A DNA stretch of 27,014 nucleotides from Fusobacterium sp. Its GTDB lineage: Bacteria; Fusobacteriota; Fusobacteriia; Fusobacteriales; Fusobacteriaceae. The DNA lies in the NCBI GenBank assembly GCA_030527385.1, contig JAUNAY010000003.1, forward strand, positions 1-27,014, in the 5' to 3' direction. Positions 15,517-23,201 of this stretch are shown here, piece after piece. The first letter of the stretch is position 1, and the number at the start of each line of letters is the position of its first letter. Both the position numbers and the translations under genes were made by a program. The notes below the pieces were generated by a model. The model was not told the DNA's origin and searched no databases. It saw only the letters and a program-made list of their open reading frames with translations.

Positions 15517-15527
15517 GGAACCGTTCC
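15517..15527. promoter_or_regulatory. Candidate LacI-family operator of the sucrose operon
   Basis: Perfect interrupted palindrome GGAAC-C-GTTCC. It begins about 10 bases downstream of the scrA -10, at or just past the expected transcription start, the position for repression. The GAACCGTTC core with central CG is typical of LacI-family sites; the divergent ScrR-like protein is the obvious candidate. Confidence 0.75.
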
Positions 15528-15536
15528 CTTAATTTG

Positions 15537-15565
15537 AATATACAATATTTAATGAAAAAAATCAA
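15537..15565 (-). promoter_or_regulatory. Sigma70-type promoter of scrABK
   Basis: Minus-strand TTGATT (15565-15560), 17-base spacer, TATATT (15542-15537). Confidence 0.75.
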
Positions 15566-15610
15566 GCTTTTTTCTTTTTTTATATGATAAAAAATTCAAA
15601 ATATTGTATA
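15539..15610. repeat. 12-bp inverted repeat holding both -10 regions of the scr divergent promoters
   Basis: TATACAATATTT (15539-15550) and AAATATTGTATA (15599-15610) are exact reverse complements separated by 48 bases. Each copy covers the upstream part of one -10 element (scrA on the minus strand, scrR-like on the plus). Confidence 0.7.
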
Positions 15611-15612
15611 AT
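15584..15612 (+). promoter_or_regulatory. Promoter of the LacI-type regulator gene
   Basis: ATGATA (15584-15589), 17-base spacer, perfect TATAAT (15607-15612), 33 bases before the ATG at 15645. AAAAGGAG is at 15624-15631. Confidence 0.65.
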
Positions 15613-15644
15613 ATAAAAAATCGAAAAGGAGTAAAAAAGAAGTT

Positions 15645-16637
15645 ATGGAAAAAAAATTAACTATATTAGAAATTGCTGAAATGGCTGATGTTGGTAAAAG
15701 TACTGTTTCAAGATTTCTAAATGGTGGGTATGTAAGTCAAAAAAATAGAGAAAAACTTGAAAAAATTGTAAAAAAGTATAATTATAAACCAAATGTTTTT
15801 GCTAGGGGAATAAAAGCAAAAAATAATAGATTTATAGGAATAATAGTCCCTTGCTTAGATTCTTTTGTAACTTCACAAATTTTAATGCAACTTGACAATT
15901 CTCTTAGAAAAAATGGATATGTTCCTTTGATTATAAATACAGATCATAATTTTGATTTAGAGTTGCAAGGACTTGATGACTTAATACGTTTAAATGTAGA
16001 GGGAATTATATTTTTTTCAACAATTATAACTGAAAAACATAAACAATTTTTTAATAAAACAACAACACCGTTTTTAGTTATTGGACAAAAATTTGATGGA
16101 GTACCATATATAGTTAATGATGATTTTTTAGCTGGGAAAAAAATAGGTGAATATGTGGCTAAGTTGGGGCATAAAAAGATTCTATATTTAGGTGTTTCTG
16201 AAAGTGATGAAGCTGTTGGAATTATTAGAAAAAATGGTATTATGGAAGGATTAAAAAAATATAAAGATATAGAAATAAATTATTTAGAAACAGATTTTTC
16301 TACTGAAAAATCTGAAAAGATAATAGATAAATATTTAAAAAATCAAAAGCCTAGTTGCATAATTTGTGCTACTGATAATATAGCTTTTGGAGTATTAAAA
16401 GCTATTAGAAAAAATAATCTTGTAGTACCAAAGGATATTTCTATTTGTGGTTTTGGAGGGTATAAAATTTCTAGTATATTAACTCCAGCACTAACTACAA
16501 TAAGATTCAAATATAAAAAAATAGGAAATTTAGCATCAGAAACTATAATAAATATTATAAATAAAAATGAAATTATAGAAAAACAATATGTAGATTTTGA
16601 TTTTATAAAAGGAGAAACTATAAAAAATCTAAAATAA
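15645..16637 (+). CDS. LacI-family regulator, probable sucrose repressor
   Basis: 330-residue LacI/GalR regulator. The N-terminal helix-turn-helix (residues 5-27: TILEIAEMADVGKSTVSRFLN) and hinge (KPNVFARGIKAK) bind DNA; residues about 62-330 form a periplasmic-binding-protein-like effector domain starting FIGIIVPCLDSF. Divergent from scrA with a GGAAC-C-GTTCC site between, so it is best read as the ScrR repressor. The inducer in such systems is usually fructose, sucrose-6-phosphate or a related sugar; that is inference. Only 26 bases separate it from the nuclease gene, with no terminator seen, so downstream genes may be co-transcribed. Confidence 0.9.
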   Translation: MEKKLTILEIAEMADVGKSTVSRFLNGGYVSQKNREKLEKIVKKYNYKPNVFARGIKAKNNRFIGIIVPCLDSFVTSQILMQLDNSLRKNGYVPLIINTDHNFDLELQGLDDLIRLNVEGIIFFSTIITEKHKQFFNKTTTPFLVIGQKFDGVPYIVNDDFLAGKKIGEYVAKLGHKKILYLGVSESDEAVGIIRKNGIMEGLKKYKDIEINYLETDFSTEKSEKIIDKYLKNQKPSCIICATDNIAFGVLKAIRKNNLVVPKDISICGFGGYKISSILTPALTTIRFKYKKIGNLASETIINIINKNEIIEKQYVDFDFIKGETIKNLK

Positions 16638-16663
16638 TTTAGTAATAAAAAAAGGAGAAAGAT

Positions 16664-17134
16664 ATGAGAAGATTACTATTTTTGATCTACATTTTTATTT
16701 TAAGCTTAACATCATTAGCTATAAGTGGAGAAGTAATAGATGTAGCTGATGGTGATACTTTAGTTTTAAAGGCAGGAAGCAAAAAAATAAGAGTGAGAAT
16801 GTATGGAATAGATGCTCCAGAGTTAAAGCAAAGGTATGGAGAAATTTCAAAAAAATATCTTGAGGATAAAATCTTATATAAAAAAGTAGATGTAAAAGTT
16901 ATGGATCAAGATAAATATGGAAGAAAGGTAGGAAAAGTTTTTTATAAAAGTAAAGACGTGAATTTGGAAATGATAGCCACAGGAAATGCTTGGTTTTATG
17001 AGTATCACGCTAAAAGAGAAAAAGCATATAAAAAAGCTTTTAAAATAGCACAGGAAAAAAAGTTAGGATTATGGAAAGATAAAAATCCAGAAAATCCAAG
17101 AGAATATAGAATGAAACATAAAAGAGAGGATTGA
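16664..17134 (+). CDS. Secreted thermonuclease (SNase-like)
   Basis: 156-residue micrococcal-nuclease-fold protein, Ca2+-dependent phosphodiesterase family. Residues 1-20 are a signal peptide (MRRLLFLIYIFILSLTSLAI), so it acts in the periplasm or outside. Catalytic residues align well: D29 and D31 in VADGDT, R45, D50 and E53 in RVRMYGIDAPE, and R87 in DKYGRKVG. All are present, so activity is expected. Start ATG 16664 follows AAAGGAG. It sits 26 bases after the LacI-type regulator and 5 bases before the carboxypeptidase gene. Confidence 0.9.
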   Translation: MRRLLFLIYIFILSLTSLAISGEVIDVADGDTLVLKAGSKKIRVRMYGIDAPELKQRYGEISKKYLEDKILYKKVDVKVMDQDKYGRKVGKVFYKSKDVNLEMIATGNAWFYEYHAKREKAYKKAFKIAQEKKLGLWKDKNPENPREYRMKHKRED

Positions 17135-17139
17135 TATTT

Positions 17140-18639
17140 ATGAAAGAAAATTTAAAAAAATTTGAAGAGATTATCAAAGAAAAAAAATTGATAGATTCAT
17201 CACTTGAACTTTTACAATGGGATTTAGAGACAACTGCACCTAAAAAGGGAAAAGAATTAATAGCTGATATTTTTGGTTATTTGAGTATGAAAAGTTATAA
17301 CTTAGTAACTTCTGATGAGTTTGTTAAATTAGTTGAAGCTTTAAATAAAGAAAAAGAGCAACTTAATGAGATTCAAAAGAAAGAGGTAAAAGATATTTCT
17401 GAAGAGATAGAAAAAATGAAAAAAATACCTCCACAAGAGTATGAAGAATATTCAAAACTTGTAGCTAGAAGCCAAGGGGTGTGGGAAGAGGCTAAAAATA
17501 AAAAAGATTTTAACTTATTTAAAGAAGATTTAAAGAAAATTTTTGATTATAATATAAAATTTGCTAAATATCAAAATAAAGATGGTAAAAAAATATATGA
17601 TATTTTATTAGATGAATATGAAAAAGGTATGGATAGTGAAAAATTAGATAAGTTTTTTGCAAGTTTAAGAGAAGAGATAGTTCCGTTGCTAAAAAGAATA
17701 AAAGAAAGCAAAGTAAAAAATGAATTTGAATTTTTAAATAGAAGAGTAGATACTAAAGTTCAAGAGAGATTTAATAGATATTTAGCTTCATATTTAGGAT
17801 TTGATTTTGAAAGAGGAGTTTTAGCAGAGAGTGAACACCCTTTTACTATGAATATAGATAAAAATGATGTTAGAATGACAACTAAATTTTATGAAACTAT
17901 GCCTTTTTCAAGTATATTTAGTGTAATTCACGAGAGTGGACACGGAATATATGAACAACAAATAGGAGATGATTTACAAGGAACGACTCTTGCATCTGGG
18001 GGATCAATGGGGATTCACGAATCACAATCAAGATTTTATGAAAATGTACTTGGAAGAAGTTTAGCTTTTTGGGAAGGAATTTATAAAAATGGAATAGAAT
18101 ATTTTCCAGAATTAAAGAGTATAGATATTGATGAATTATATAGAGGAGTTAATAAGGTAGAGCCATCTCTTATAAGAACAGAGGCAGATGAGCTAACATA
18201 TTCTTTACATATAATGGTTAGATATGAGATAGAAAAAGGAATTATCAATGGTGAAATAGATATAGATAAGTTACCAGAAATTTGGAATAGCAAAATGAAA
18301 GAGTATCTTGGAGTAGTTCCAGAAAATGATAGTGAGGGAGTTTTACAAGATGTGCATTGGGCAGGTGGAATGGTAGGATATTTCCCATCATACGCTCTAG
18401 GAAGTGTATATGCAGCTCAACTATATCATAAAATGAAAGAGGAAATGGACGTAGATGGAATTTTAAGAGAGGGAAAACTAGAAAAAATAAGAGAGTGGCT
18501 TGGAGAAAGAATACATAAATATGGTAGATTAAAAGATACGGCAGAGATTATAAGAAATATAACAGGAGAAGATCTTGAGCCTAAATATTATATAGACTAT
18601 TTAAAAGAAAAATATTCTAAAATCTATAATTTAGATTAA
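17140..18639 (+). CDS. M32 metallocarboxypeptidase (Taq carboxypeptidase family)
   Basis: 499-residue cytosolic zinc carboxypeptidase of family M32, normal length. Metal motif HESGH is at residues 264-268 (E265 the general base), and the third ligand lies in HESQSR (E294). Family members remove a broad range of C-terminal residues except proline. I start at ATG 17140, nine bases after AGAGAGGA (17123-17130); the in-frame TTG at 17131 abuts that site and is implausible. It follows the nuclease stop by 5 bases, so the two are co-translated neighbours. Highly charged, with no signal peptide. Confidence 0.95.
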   Translation: MKENLKKFEEIIKEKKLIDSSLELLQWDLETTAPKKGKELIADIFGYLSMKSYNLVTSDEFVKLVEALNKEKEQLNEIQKKEVKDISEEIEKMKKIPPQEYEEYSKLVARSQGVWEEAKNKKDFNLFKEDLKKIFDYNIKFAKYQNKDGKKIYDILLDEYEKGMDSEKLDKFFASLREEIVPLLKRIKESKVKNEFEFLNRRVDTKVQERFNRYLASYLGFDFERGVLAESEHPFTMNIDKNDVRMTTKFYETMPFSSIFSVIHESGHGIYEQQIGDDLQGTTLASGGSMGIHESQSRFYENVLGRSLAFWEGIYKNGIEYFPELKSIDIDELYRGVNKVEPSLIRTEADELTYSLHIMVRYEIEKGIINGEIDIDKLPEIWNSKMKEYLGVVPENDSEGVLQDVHWAGGMVGYFPSYALGSVYAAQLYHKMKEEMDVDGILREGKLEKIREWLGERIHKYGRLKDTAEIIRNITGEDLEPKYYIDYLKEKYSKIYNLD

Positions 18640-18658
18640 AATTAAAGGAAGTGAAATT

Positions 18659-19201
18659 ATGATTATAGCTATTGGAGTTATAGTATTGTTGATACTTATT
18701 ACAATTTCTTATCAAAATAAATTTGTAAAATTACACGAGAGAGTAAAAAATTCTTGTAGTCAAATAGAAGTACAACTTCAAAAAAGAGTTGATCTTATTC
18801 CAAATTTAGTAGAAACTGTAAAGGGATATGCTAGTCACGAAAAAGAAACTTTGGAAAAAGTAGTTTTAGCAAGAACACATTATATTTCAGCTGGATCTTT
18901 AGATGAAAAGATGAAAGCAAGTGGAGAAATATCTGGATTGTTGAATAGACTGATGGTGGTATCTGAACAATATCCAGATTTAAAAGCAAATACAAATTTT
19001 TTAGAATTACAAAAAGAGTTGAAAGATATAGAAAGTAAAATAGGATTTGCAAGACAATTTTATAATGATACAGTAACAGCTTATAATCAAAGTATAAAAA
19101 TGATTCCAGGAAGTATTTTTGCAGGAATATTTAGATTTACAGAAGAACCATTATTTAAAGCCACAGAGGGAGCCAGTGAAGCCCCTAAAATAAAATTTTA
19201 A
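18659..19201 (+). CDS. lemA: LemA family membrane-anchored protein
   Basis: 180-residue LemA protein. One N-terminal membrane segment (residues 1-18) anchors a helical domain; the family hallmark QLQKRVDLIPNLVETVKGY (about 39-58) is followed by heptad-like helices and the late block ARQFYNDTVTAYN. Function in bacteria is poorly defined. It is the last gene of the run starting at the LacI-type regulator (19 bases after the carboxypeptidase) and ends at a bidirectional hairpin. Family certain, role unknown. Confidence 0.92.
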   Translation: MIIAIGVIVLLILITISYQNKFVKLHERVKNSCSQIEVQLQKRVDLIPNLVETVKGYASHEKETLEKVVLARTHYISAGSLDEKMKASGEISGLLNRLMVVSEQYPDLKANTNFLELQKELKDIESKIGFARQFYNDTVTAYNQSIKMIPGSIFAGIFRFTEEPLFKATEGASEAPKIKF

Positions 19202-19205
19202 TAAA

Positions 19206-19238
19206 AAATAGAGGGAAGTTTTGAGCTTCCCTCTATTT
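19206..19238. terminator. Bidirectional terminator between lemA and galE
   Basis: Perfect 13-bp stem AAATAGAGGGAAG (19206-19218) / CTTCCCTCTATTT (19226-19238) with a seven-base loop, A/T-flanked on both sides, between converging stop codons (19201 and 19248). Confidence 0.9.
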
Positions 19239-19247
19239 AAGTTTTAA

Positions 19248-20237
19248 TTAATCTTCATATCCATTTGGGTGATTTTTATGCCAATTCCAAGCAGTTTCTA
19301 TGATTTTATCTAAAGAATCAAATTTAGGTTTCCAATTTAATTCTTTCATAGCTTTTGCAGAAGTAGCAACAAGTTTAGCAGGATCTCCAGCTCTTCTAGG
19401 AGAAACAACTGCTGGGATAGGGTGACCAGTTACTTTTCTAGCAACTTCAATAACTTGTTTAACAGAGAATCCCTCTCCATTTCCTAAGTTGAATATAGCA
19501 CTATCTGCTCCACTATTTAATCTTTTTAATGCAAGAATATGTGCATCAGCTAAGTCCATAACGTGGATATAGTCTCTAATACAAGTTCCATCTTCAGTAG
19601 GATAGTCATCTCCAAAGATTCCTATATGTTCTCTTTTTCCAAGAGCAACTTGAAGAATAATAGGAATTAAGTGACTTTCAGGATCGTGATCCTCTCCTAT
19701 ATTTCCATCTGGATGAGCTCCAGCAACGTTAAAATATCTAAGAGCAGTATATTTTATACCATAAGCTTTATCACACCATTTTAACATTTTTTCAACTGCT
19801 AACTTACTTTCTCCATATGGGTTAGTAGGGAAAGTTTTGTCAGTTTCAAGAATAGGTATATTTTCAGGTTCTCCATAAGTTGCTGCTGTTGATGAGAATA
19901 CTATTTTATTAACATTGTGTTTTCTCATAGCTTTAAGTAAGCAAAGAGTACCATAGAAGTTATTTTCAAAATATTTTAAAGGTTCGCTAACACTTTCACC
20001 AACTAAAGAGAAAGCAGCAAAATCTATAACTCCATCTATTTTATTTTCAGAGAAAACTCTTTCCATAAATTCGTCATCTCTTAAATCACCTAAAACAAGT
20101 TTTGCTTTTTCGTGAACAGCATCAACGTGTCCAGTTTGAAGATTATCTAATACAACAACTTCTTCTCCACTATCTATAAGAGCTCTAGTAACGTGACTTC
20201 CAATATATCCAGCTCCACCACAAACTAAAATTGCCAT
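19248..20237 (-). CDS. galE: UDP-glucose 4-epimerase
   Basis: 329-residue short-chain dehydrogenase-type epimerase interconverting UDP-galactose and UDP-glucose. The NAD-binding GGAGYIG is at residues 7-13. The catalytic set is T117 (in FSSTAATYG, where the E. coli enzyme has Ser), Y141 and K145 in NPYGESK. Start ATG at 20237 behind CTAGGAGG. It lies 66 bases after galT; a TATAAT-like -10 in that gap has only a weak -35, so galE is mainly the third gene of galKTE. Also supplies UDP-galactose for cell-envelope sugars. Confidence 0.96.
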   Translation of the reverse strand: MAILVCGGAGYIGSHVTRALIDSGEEVVVLDNLQTGHVDAVHEKAKLVLGDLRDDEFMERVFSENKIDGVIDFAAFSLVGESVSEPLKYFENNFYGTLCLLKAMRKHNVNKIVFSSTAATYGEPENIPILETDKTFPTNPYGESKLAVEKMLKWCDKAYGIKYTALRYFNVAGAHPDGNIGEDHDPESHLIPIILQVALGKREHIGIFGDDYPTEDGTCIRDYIHVMDLADAHILALKRLNSGADSAIFNLGNGEGFSVKQVIEVARKVTGHPIPAVVSPRRAGDPAKLVATSAKAMKELNWKPKFDSLDKIIETAWNWHKNHPNGYED

Positions 20238-20303
20238 TTTTACCTCCTAGAAATATTTTTTTCTATTGTTTATATGTCTATTATATATCAATTTGAAAAG
20301 ATA

Positions 20304-21830
20304 TTAAAGAGAATTAACTTTTTCTATAAATCTAAGGAATCCATTTTTTCCTTCAATATCTCTTTTATAAACTCCAGCATACTCTAAAACTTTAGAGAAT
20401 GTAACTCCAACTTCATCTTTTAATATTTTTTCAACATTGTTAGAGTCTATATTAGAATATTTTTCTTTAATTTTCTTAACCCATACCAAGTGTTTTTCAA
20501 CTTTAGCATCATTTTTAATTTTTTCAGCATAATCATCAGCAACTAGATATTTTCCTAAAATTTCTAATTCCTCTTTTAATCTTCCTGGAAGAACTGCAAG
20601 TCCCATAACTTCAATAAGTCCAATATTTTCTTTTTTGATATTATGTACATCTGCGTGAGGATGGAAAATTCCAAGTGGATTTTCTTCATCAGTTCTGTTA
20701 TTTCTTAAAACTAAATCAAGTTCAAAATCATTTCCTCTTCTTCTTGCAATAGGAGTTACAGTATTATGAGGAGTATTTTCAGAATGAGCAAATATTCCTA
20801 AAGACTCATCACTGTATTCTCTCCAAGTATCTAATATTTTAACGGCAAGATCAACAAGTCTAGTTCTGTCAGCTCCTTTTATTCTAATAACAGACATAGG
20901 CCATTTAACAATACCTGCCTCTATATCTTCAAAACCTTTGAAAGTAATCTTAGTTTCAACAGGAGATTTAGCCATAGGAAACTCGTGATGTCCACCTTGA
21001 TAATGATCGTGGCTTAATATAGATCCTCCAACTATTGGCAAATCAGCATTTGATCCTAAGAAATAGTGTGGCATTTGTTCAACAAAACTTGTAAGTCTAT
21101 TAAAAGCATCTCTATTTATCTTCATAGGTCTATGTTCACCAGCAAAAACAATAGCGTGTTCATTGTAATAAACATAAGGAGAGTATTGAAGGAACCATTC
21201 TTCTCCTCCTAAGTCAAAAGGAATAACTCTATGATTTTGTCTTGCAGGGTGATTAAATCTTCCTGCATATCCTACGTTTTCATAGCAAAGAAGACATTTA
21301 GGATAAGCTGATGGTGGAAGTAATCTTTCTTTTGCTATATCTCTTGGATCTTTTTCAGGTTTAGAAAGATTTACTGTAATTTCCATATCTCCATACTCTG
21401 TATTAGAGAACCAGTGCATATTTTTAGCTATTCTATCAGTTCTAATATAGTTTGACTTTTGAGCAAAACTATAATAATTGTCAGTAGCAGATTCTACACC
21501 ACTATTTTTTGCAAGAGAGTGGAATTTATCTATTATTTGAGTAGCAGTTGGAGTTAATTTTCCCATAATTTCAGTATCAAAAAGATCTCTAACTACTATA
21601 CTATCTTCAATTATATTGTTTTTTATAGCCCAATTACAAATATTATTTAATATTTCAGTTGGATATTCAGGAACTTTTTTATTAGAAAGATCTACATCTT
21701 CCCAATCTTCAAGTTTTAAAAGATTCATAATCTCATTTCTAGATATAACTGCATCATATTTACCAATAAGATTATTTTCTAATCCAAATTTTAAAAGCAT
21801 TCCTACTTCTTCATAAATATTTATATTCAT
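20304..21830 (-). CDS. galT: UDP-glucose--hexose-1-phosphate uridylyltransferase, class II GalT
   Basis: 508-residue GalT of the long Firmicutes-type class, not the approximately 350-residue E. coli class. It exchanges UMP between UDP-glucose and galactose-1-phosphate. The catalytic region SHDHYQGG (273-280; HxH at 274-276) is present, preceded by the block CLLCYENVGYAGRFNHP (179-195). The ATG at 21830 shares its first base with the TAA stop of galK, and AGGTGA in the galK end serves as ribosome site, so the two are translationally coupled. The early start is preferred to the Met at residue 11 because that one has no room for a Shine-Dalgarno. Confidence 0.95.
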   Translation of the reverse strand: MNINIYEEVGMLLKFGLENNLIGKYDAVISRNEIMNLLKLEDWEDVDLSNKKVPEYPTEILNNICNWAIKNNIIEDSIVVRDLFDTEIMGKLTPTATQIIDKFHSLAKNSGVESATDNYYSFAQKSNYIRTDRIAKNMHWFSNTEYGDMEITVNLSKPEKDPRDIAKERLLPPSAYPKCLLCYENVGYAGRFNHPARQNHRVIPFDLGGEEWFLQYSPYVYYNEHAIVFAGEHRPMKINRDAFNRLTSFVEQMPHYFLGSNADLPIVGGSILSHDHYQGGHHEFPMAKSPVETKITFKGFEDIEAGIVKWPMSVIRIKGADRTRLVDLAVKILDTWREYSDESLGIFAHSENTPHNTVTPIARRRGNDFELDLVLRNNRTDEENPLGIFHPHADVHNIKKENIGLIEVMGLAVLPGRLKEELEILGKYLVADDYAEKIKNDAKVEKHLVWVKKIKEKYSNIDSNNVEKILKDEVGVTFSKVLEYAGVYKRDIEGKNGFLRFIEKVNSL

Positions 21831-23005
21831 TAAAAATCACCTAACTTTCTACTTCCATCTCCAATTTTAGCTACATAGAAATCAGCAACTAAACCAGTTT
21901 TAGCTGTATATTTTTCTCCTACTGATTTTTTAAATTCTTCTATAAATTCATCTTTTACAATACTTACAGTACAACCACCAAATCCAGCTCCTGTCATACG
22001 TGCTCCAATAACTCCTTTAGCTTCCCATTCAGCTTCAACTAAAGAGTCAAGTTCAAATCCAGTAACTTCATAGTCATCTCTAAGTGAGATATGAGATTGG
22101 TTCATTAATTGTCCAAAAGCTTCAATATCTCCAGCATTCAATTTTTCAACTGCAAGTTTTGTTCTTTCATTTTCGCTAACTGCGTGAGTAGCTCTTTTTA
22201 GTTGTTCTTCATCAGTAATTAAATGTTTTATTTCATTAAATCTTTCAACAGAAAGTTCTCCAAGATATTTAATATTGATTCCTTTTTCATTTAAAACTTT
22301 TACAGCAGCTTCACAAGCTCCTCTTCTTTCGTTATACTTAGAATCTGCTAGTCCTCTTTTTTTATTTGTATTTGCAATAACTATTGATGCTCCTTTTAAA
22401 ACAACAGGTGCATATTGATAATTTAAAGTATTACAATCTAAAAGGATTGCATTATCTTTTTTACCCATTCCAATAGCGAATTGATCCATAATACCACAAT
22501 TTACACCAATAAATTTATTTTCAGCCTTTTGAGAAAGTTTAACCATATCAACCATATCTACATCAAGTTTAAATAGATCTTTTAAGATAACAGAAGTAGC
22601 AAGTTCGATAGATGCAGATGAAGAAAGTCCAGCACCATTAGGTATATTTCCATAAAATAATACATCAAATCCACTATTAATATCAAATCCAGCTTCAAGG
22701 AAAGCTTTTATAACTCCTTTTGGATAGTTAGCCCAGTCATCTTGTGGTTCATTGACTAATTTGTCTAATGAAAATTCTATAACTCCTAGATTTTCAAAGT
22801 TTTTAGAATACATTCTAAAGTTTTTATCATCTCTTTTTACTGCAACAGCATAAGTTCCAAAATCTAAAGCACAAGGGAATACAAATCCACCATTGTAATC
22901 TGTGTGCTCTCCGATTAGATTAACTCTTCCAGGTGAAAAGAATACTTTTACTTCTCCATTATATTTATATAAGTTTTTAAAATCCTCGATTAAACTTTTT
23001 ATCAT
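21830..23005 (-). CDS. galK: Galactokinase
   Basis: 391-residue GHMP kinase phosphorylating galactose to galactose-1-phosphate. Galactokinase signature GRVNLIGEHTDYNGG is at residues 26-40, the GHMP ATP loop PNGAGLSSSASIE in the middle, and GARMTGAGFGGCTV near the C-terminus. I start at ATG 23005, seven bases after GGAGGG; the in-frame GTG at 23020 overlaps that site. First gene of galKTE, divergent from a ROK regulator across a 196-base region containing a perfect inverted repeat over the -10. Confidence 0.96.
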   Translation of the reverse strand: MIKSLIEDFKNLYKYNGEVKVFFSPGRVNLIGEHTDYNGGFVFPCALDFGTYAVAVKRDDKNFRMYSKNFENLGVIEFSLDKLVNEPQDDWANYPKGVIKAFLEAGFDINSGFDVLFYGNIPNGAGLSSSASIELATSVILKDLFKLDVDMVDMVKLSQKAENKFIGVNCGIMDQFAIGMGKKDNAILLDCNTLNYQYAPVVLKGASIVIANTNKKRGLADSKYNERRGACEAAVKVLNEKGINIKYLGELSVERFNEIKHLITDEEQLKRATHAVSENERTKLAVEKLNAGDIEAFGQLMNQSHISLRDDYEVTGFELDSLVEAEWEAKGVIGARMTGAGFGGCTVSIVKDEFIEEFKKSVGEKYTAKTGLVADFYVAKIGDGSRKLGDF

Positions 23006-23030
23006 TATTTTACCCTCCACTAAATTTTTT

Positions 23031-23040
23031 TAGTTAACTA
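23031..23040. repeat. 10-bp palindrome in the galK leader
   Basis: Perfect palindrome TAGTTAACTA downstream of the predicted galK start of transcription. It could be a second operator; in AT-rich DNA it may be chance. Confidence 0.35.
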
Positions 23041-23047
23041 TGTCTGA

Positions 23048-23064
23048 TATAAGTATAACTTATA
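23048..23064. promoter_or_regulatory. Candidate operator of the gal operon
   Basis: TATAAGT-ATA-ACTTATA, perfect 7-bp arms around a 3-base spacer. It is centred on the galK -10 element, so a bound repressor would exclude RNA polymerase. The divergent ROK protein is the natural candidate. Confidence 0.6.
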
Positions 23065-23079
23065 ATTAAATTTTAACAA
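23052..23079 (-). promoter_or_regulatory. Promoter of galKTE
   Basis: Minus-strand TTGTTA (23079-23074), 16-base spacer, TATACT (23057-23052). Confidence 0.65.
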
Positions 23080-23131
23080 GAATTTTTAAAAAAAAACAGA
23101 GTATCTTATTAAACTAAGTAAAAAAAGTTTT

Positions 23132-23160
23132 TTGAGAAAAAGAAAAAAATATAGTATAAT
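23132..23160 (+). promoter_or_regulatory. Promoter of the ROK regulator gene
   Basis: TTGAGA (23132-23137), 17-base spacer, TATAAT (23155-23160), 42 bases before the ATG at 23202. Confidence 0.75.
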
Positions 23161-23201
23161 ATTATGGTAAAAACAATTTATTCAAAGGGGAAAGTGGGAA
23201 T

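Noticed and set aside
20238..20303. Separate galE promoter in the galT-galE gap
   Set aside because: A TATAAT-like -10 exists but the matching -35 (TTTAAT) is poor; co-transcription from galK is the simpler reading.
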